Shown one piece after another: positions 61,213-64,000 of a DNA stretch of 64,000 nucleotides. This DNA is from Embleya sp045207785 (GTDB lineage: Bacteria > Actinomycetota > Actinomycetes > Streptomycetales > Streptomycetaceae). Below the pieces are notes generated by a model, which did not search any database, was not told the origin of the DNA, and was given only the letters and a program-made list of their open reading frames with translations. The stretch spans positions 310,001 through 374,000 of the forward strand of contig NZ_CP108776.1 of the NCBI RefSeq assembly GCF_045207785.1, in the 5' to 3' direction. The first letter of the stretch is position 1, and each line of letters starts with the position of its first letter. Both the position numbers and the translations under genes were made by a program.

Positions 61213-62688
61213 TCATTTCCCGTGTCGTGGGGTCAGCGCCGCGACCACGTCGGGGTCGATCCCGAGGCAGCGCACCGAGAAGGAGCCGAGCGCCTCCAGG
61301 TAGTCGGCTGCCAACTCCGCTTCGTCCGCGCCGGTGGATCGACCGCCCTCGACCAGGACCCGGCCCGCGACCAGCACGGTGTCCACGTCCATGGAGCCGC
61401 CGAGCGCGAGGAATCCCTCCAGTGGGCGCGGGTTGAGCAGATAGCGCCAGTCGTCGGTGCGGATCAGCACCAGGTCGGCCTGCTTGCCGGCCTCGACGCT
61501 ACCGATCTCCCGGGACCAGTCGAGGCCGCGGGCCGGCAGCCGGGTGGCCATCGCCAGGGCGTCGGTGGGCAGCACCTCGGTCGGATCGGCGTACATCTCG
61601 TTGTACATCTGCCAGCTGATCCGCATCGCCTCGGCCATCCCGCCCAGCGGCAGCGAGGCGCCGTCGGTGGACAGCGAGACGTCCAGGCCGGCGCGGCGGA
61701 ACTCCGGCATCGCCCGGGTCTCGGTCAGCGAGGACTCCCCCGCCGGGCCGTACTTCGCGGGCGAGTGGCTGATGTGCGCGTTCGCCCGGATCAGCAGCTT
61801 GCGCTCGTCCTCGTCGGCGAACGCGCAGTGCACCGCCATGAACCGGTCGGAGAGCAGGCCGAGTTCGGCGAACCGACGGACGGGGGTGTTGCCGTAGTAG
61901 GCGCGCATCGCCTCGGACTCGTTGCGCAGCGCGCCCACGTGCGTCGCGAACGGCACGTCGTAGCGGGCGACGAGTTCGGCGAGGCCGGCGCCGAGTTCGT
62001 CGCTCATGTTGGTGCCGTAGACGACGGTCGGCCACGCGCGCACCAGGCCGTCGGTGCTCGCGGCGCACTCGCGCAGGAGGTCCTCGATCCGGCTCGATTC
62101 GGCGTCCGCGTCCCGGGTGCGGCGGAACCGCGATTCGCCGGGGGCGCAGACCGTGTCGCTCGCCCAGGTGCTGATCACGCACCGCATGCCCAGGTCGCGG
62201 GCCGCCCGGGCCAGCGCCCGGGGGCTGTTGAAGGAGCCGACGTCTCCGAGCGTGGTCACCCCGGACCGCAGCTGGGTCCACATCGAATAGCGCGCGATCG
62301 CGAACGCCTCGTCCGGGGTGAGCAGTTCGAGCTGATCGTGGAAGACGTCGAAGGCCGCGGAGATCTGGGGAAGGTCGCCTCCCAGGGCCATGAACGCCGG
62401 TTTGTCGTCCCGGTCGGCGGGTGGCCGCATGGCCCCCTTGAAGGGGAACCGCAAGGCGAACATCTCGTGCCAGTGCGCGTTCACGAAGCCGGGCAGGATC
62501 ATCTTCCCCCGGGCGTCCATCGTGCGCAGGCGTGCGCGCCGGCCGGGGTCGAGGGTCGCCTCGACCTCGGCGGTGGGGCCGGCGGCGGCGATCCGGCCGT
62601 CCTCGATCAGCACGGAGCCGTCGGGGATCACCCGGGCGCCCGCGTCGGCCGGGTACAGGCAGCCGCCTCGGATCAGCAGCGCGCTCAT
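61213..62688 (-). CDS. Amidohydrolase superfamily protein (BomN/NatL2-like)
   Basis: 491 residues. Metal ligands of the TIM barrel are HxH in FVNAHWHEM (H72, H74), His in FATHVGAL, His in MAVHCAFADE and Asp in STDGASLPLG. These match the chlorohydrolase/AtzA-like group. In A33853 and nataxazole clusters a member of this family closes the benzoxazole ring from an ester- or amide-linked 3-hydroxyanthranilate dimer. That role is likely here because 3-hydroxyanthranilate genes and KAS III-like genes are adjacent. The ATG overlaps the ACP stop. Confidence 0.87.
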   Translation of the reverse strand: MSALLIRGGCLYPADAGARVIPDGSVLIEDGRIAAAGPTAEVEATLDPGRRARLRTMDARGKMILPGFVNAHWHEMFALRFPFKGAMRPPADRDDKPAFMALGGDLPQISAAFDVFHDQLELLTPDEAFAIARYSMWTQLRSGVTTLGDVGSFNSPRALARAARDLGMRCVISTWASDTVCAPGESRFRRTRDADAESSRIEDLLRECAASTDGLVRAWPTVVYGTNMSDELGAGLAELVARYDVPFATHVGALRNESEAMRAYYGNTPVRRFAELGLLSDRFMAVHCAFADEDERKLLIRANAHISHSPAKYGPAGESSLTETRAMPEFRRAGLDVSLSTDGASLPLGGMAEAMRISWQMYNEMYADPTEVLPTDALAMATRLPARGLDWSREIGSVEAGKQADLVLIRTDDWRYLLNPRPLEGFLALGGSMDVDTVLVAGRVLVEGGRSTGADEAELAADYLEALGSFSVRCLGIDPDVVAALTPRHGK

Positions 62689-62966
62689 CGGCCGGCCTCC
62701 GCCTGCCGGCGGGTCCGGGCCGCGGCGAGGAGTTCGGTCCACGCGTCGACGGTCGGCCGGGCGGCGAGGTCGCGGAACTCGACGACCAGGCCCTGCCGGC
62801 GCCAACGGGTGGCCAGGCGCATCATCTCCAGCGAGCCCAGGCCGAGCAGGACCAGGTTGGCGTCGCCGGTGATCTCGGCCGGTGTGGTGCCGATCATCGC
62901 CGCGAGAATCTCGCGCAGGTCGTCGGCGGTGGGCGCGGTCGTGGTGGCGGTGGTGGTGCCGTCCAT
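62685..62966 (-). CDS. Acyl carrier protein
   Basis: 93 residues with the phosphopantetheine site LLGLGSLEMMRLA (Ser45). An Ala/Thr-rich N terminus of 12 residues precedes the helical bundle. It probably carries an aryl group for transfer by a KAS III-like protein, as the free carrier does in benzoxazole clusters. It overlaps the amidohydrolase in ATGA and lies 96 bases downstream of the KAS III-like gene. The acyl chain or aryl group it carries is unknown. Confidence 0.9.
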   Translation of the reverse strand: MDGTTTATTTAPTADDLREILAAMIGTTPAEITGDANLVLLGLGSLEMMRLATRWRRQGLVVEFRDLAARPTVDAWTELLAAARTRRQAEAGR

Positions 62967-63062
62967 GTCGGTTCATCCTTCCCGGTGTTCGCGGACGCTC
63001 GCGGCGGGTGCCCAACTTCCCGCGGCGACGTCCGCCGGCCACGAGGTGCGTCCGTCGAGCAT

Positions 63063-64000
63063 CTATCGGCCCTCCTTCGCGGGCTCTTCGTACGAGGCGA
63101 CGATCTCCAGGACCGCGCAGTCGGTCTCCATGCCGGGGCCCGCGCACAGGAGCAGTACGTGATCGCCGGGCCCGACCTCTCCCCGGGTCCACACGTGTTC
63201 CAGGCCGATGAACGGGTCGGCGGCGCCGGCGTGACCGAGTGTGCGGGTCAGCTCCCATGTGCCGCGGTCGGCGTCGATCCCCAACGGGTCGAGGTAGATG
63301 CCGTCGAGCGCGCCCCGGTTGTAGCCGGAGTGGCAGACCCGAGTCACCTTGTCCATCGAGAGTCCGGCCTCGGCCAGCGTGCGTTCGGCGGTCTCGGCGA
63401 CGACGTCGCCGAAGTGCCCCATCGGCGGCGCCACGCCCTTGGCCCACTGCTCACGCCAATAGGCGCTGCGTTCCCCGAAGTTCAGCGATCGGCCGACCGT
63501 GATGCCGGCCGGGAAGAGCACTTCGCCGCCGCGGTGCAGTTCCTCCATGGCGGGGTTGGACACCGCCCCGCAGGCCAGCACCCGGGCGAAGCCCGCGCGC
63601 CGGGACACGACCGCGGCCGCGCCGCCGTCGGCCAGCAGGAACAGCTTGGACGCCCGCCACCGGTCCACCAGCGGGGTGCCGAAGTTGTCGCCGGCGGTCA
63701 GCAGTACCGCGTCCTTCTCGGGATTGCCGAGCAGGCGGTAGGCCGCCATCTCCAGGCCGGCGAGCGTGCCGAGGCAGCCCGGGCCCACCTGTACCGCGGT
63801 GATCGGCCGGTCCAGCGTGTACCGCAGCACGTAGTGCGGCGCCGACCAGCCGTCCGGGCCCTGGTGGTAGGTGGCAGTGTGCAGCACCGCACCGAAGTCC
63901 TCGGGCGTGTGGCCCGACCGACGCAGCGCCACCTCGGCCGCGCGGATCGCCAGGTCCGGTCCGGGGGTGTCACCGGCGACCATCACCGACCGCATCCCGG
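63063..64000 (-). CDS. KAS III-like protein with Cys, 5' truncated by window
   Basis: At least 312 codons are visible; the N-terminal part that normally precedes VAGDTPGPDLAIRAAEVAL is missing, so the gene runs beyond 64000. The nucleophile is kept in QVGPGCLGTLAGLEMAA. The His motif reads RVCHSGYNRG, and the third motif GHAGAADPF replaces the classical GNTSAAS. It therefore looks like the KAS III-like transferase group (CerJ, BomK, NatS). Together with the Ser variant at 53707 it may form a working pair. It is the first gene seen of the operon through the ACP and 3-hydroxyanthranilate genes. Confidence 0.85.
   Translation of the reverse strand, partial: GMRSVMVAGDTPGPDLAIRAAEVALRRSGHTPEDFGAVLHTATYHQGPDGWSAPHYVLRYTLDRPITAVQVGPGCLGTLAGLEMAAYRLLGNPEKDAVLLTAGDNFGTPLVDRWRASKLFLLADGGAAAVVSRRAGFARVLACGAVSNPAMEELHRGGEVLFPAGITVGRSLNFGERSAYWREQWAKGVAPPMGHFGDVVAETAERTLAEAGLSMDKVTRVCHSGYNRGALDGIYLDPLGIDADRGTWELTRTLGHAGAADPFIGLEHVWTRGEVGPGDHVLLLCAGPGMETDCAVLEIVASYEEPAKEGR

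Overview
The window is very GC-rich, has codon usage with G/C at third positions, many GTG starts and many ATGA/GTGA stop-start overlaps. It carries LysR, LAL/LuxR and NarL regulators and dense biosynthetic genes. This points to the chromosome of a Streptomyces-like actinomycete. No rRNA, tRNA, CRISPR array or transposase was seen. Almost the whole window is specialised metabolism, in three blocks.

Block 1 (about 0.1-23.3 kb) is a ribosomal peptide (RiPP) cluster of the NHLP-leader, azole-forming (TOMM) type. Two precursor paralogues (3664-4023 and 4069-4449, minus) have nitrile-hydratase-like leaders, a Gly-Gly site and very Cys-rich cores. Divergent from them runs a plus operon: fused YcaO cyclodehydratase, SagB-like dehydrogenase, HlyD-like secretion protein, C39-peptidase ABC transporter, a second ABC transporter, a P450 and a methyltransferase. 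A cobalamin-binding radical SAM protein, a lipoprotein and a 49-residue membrane protein lie behind a strong hairpin downstream of the precursors. A LAL-type regulator with a degenerate P-loop, an orphan NarL-type response regulator and a 14-TM exporter follow.

Block 2 (about 23.4-41.1 kb) is an amino-group-carrier-protein (AmCP, LysW) pathway of secondary metabolism. It has LysW, LysX, a LysY/ArgC-like reductase, a split transketolase, an acyl-CoA ligase and an acyl-CoA dehydrogenase on plus. On minus are a LysZ-LysK (kinase-hydrolase) fusion, CysD/CysN, a sulfotransferase, two SDRs lacking YxxxK, an MFS exporter and a HK97-fold encapsulin-like protein. The gene set resembles pathways to DADH-type azabicyclic amino acids (vazabitide, azinomycin, ficellomycin), where sulfation precedes ring closure.

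Block 3 (about 41.3-64 kb, nearly all minus) combines chorismate-to-3-hydroxyanthranilate genes (DAHP synthase, PhzE-like, PhzD-like, DhbA-like SDR) with a CreD/CreE-like pair that makes nitrite from aspartate. It also has a FAD aromatic hydroxylase, a CreM/BomJ-like ligase, an A-PCP NRPS protein, an ACP, two KAS III-like proteins (one with Ser for Cys) and an amidohydrolase like those of benzoxazole clusters. Two of its operons start from the same 68-bp promoter/operator module (48809-48876 and 56848-56915). Arrays of a 22-bp repeat lie at 41135-41277 and 56950-57126.

Whether blocks 2 and 3 build one hybrid molecule or are neighbouring clusters cannot be decided from the sequence. Missing from view are an aminotransferase for the AmCP branch, APS kinase (CysC), a histidine kinase for the response regulator and the 5' end of the last gene.
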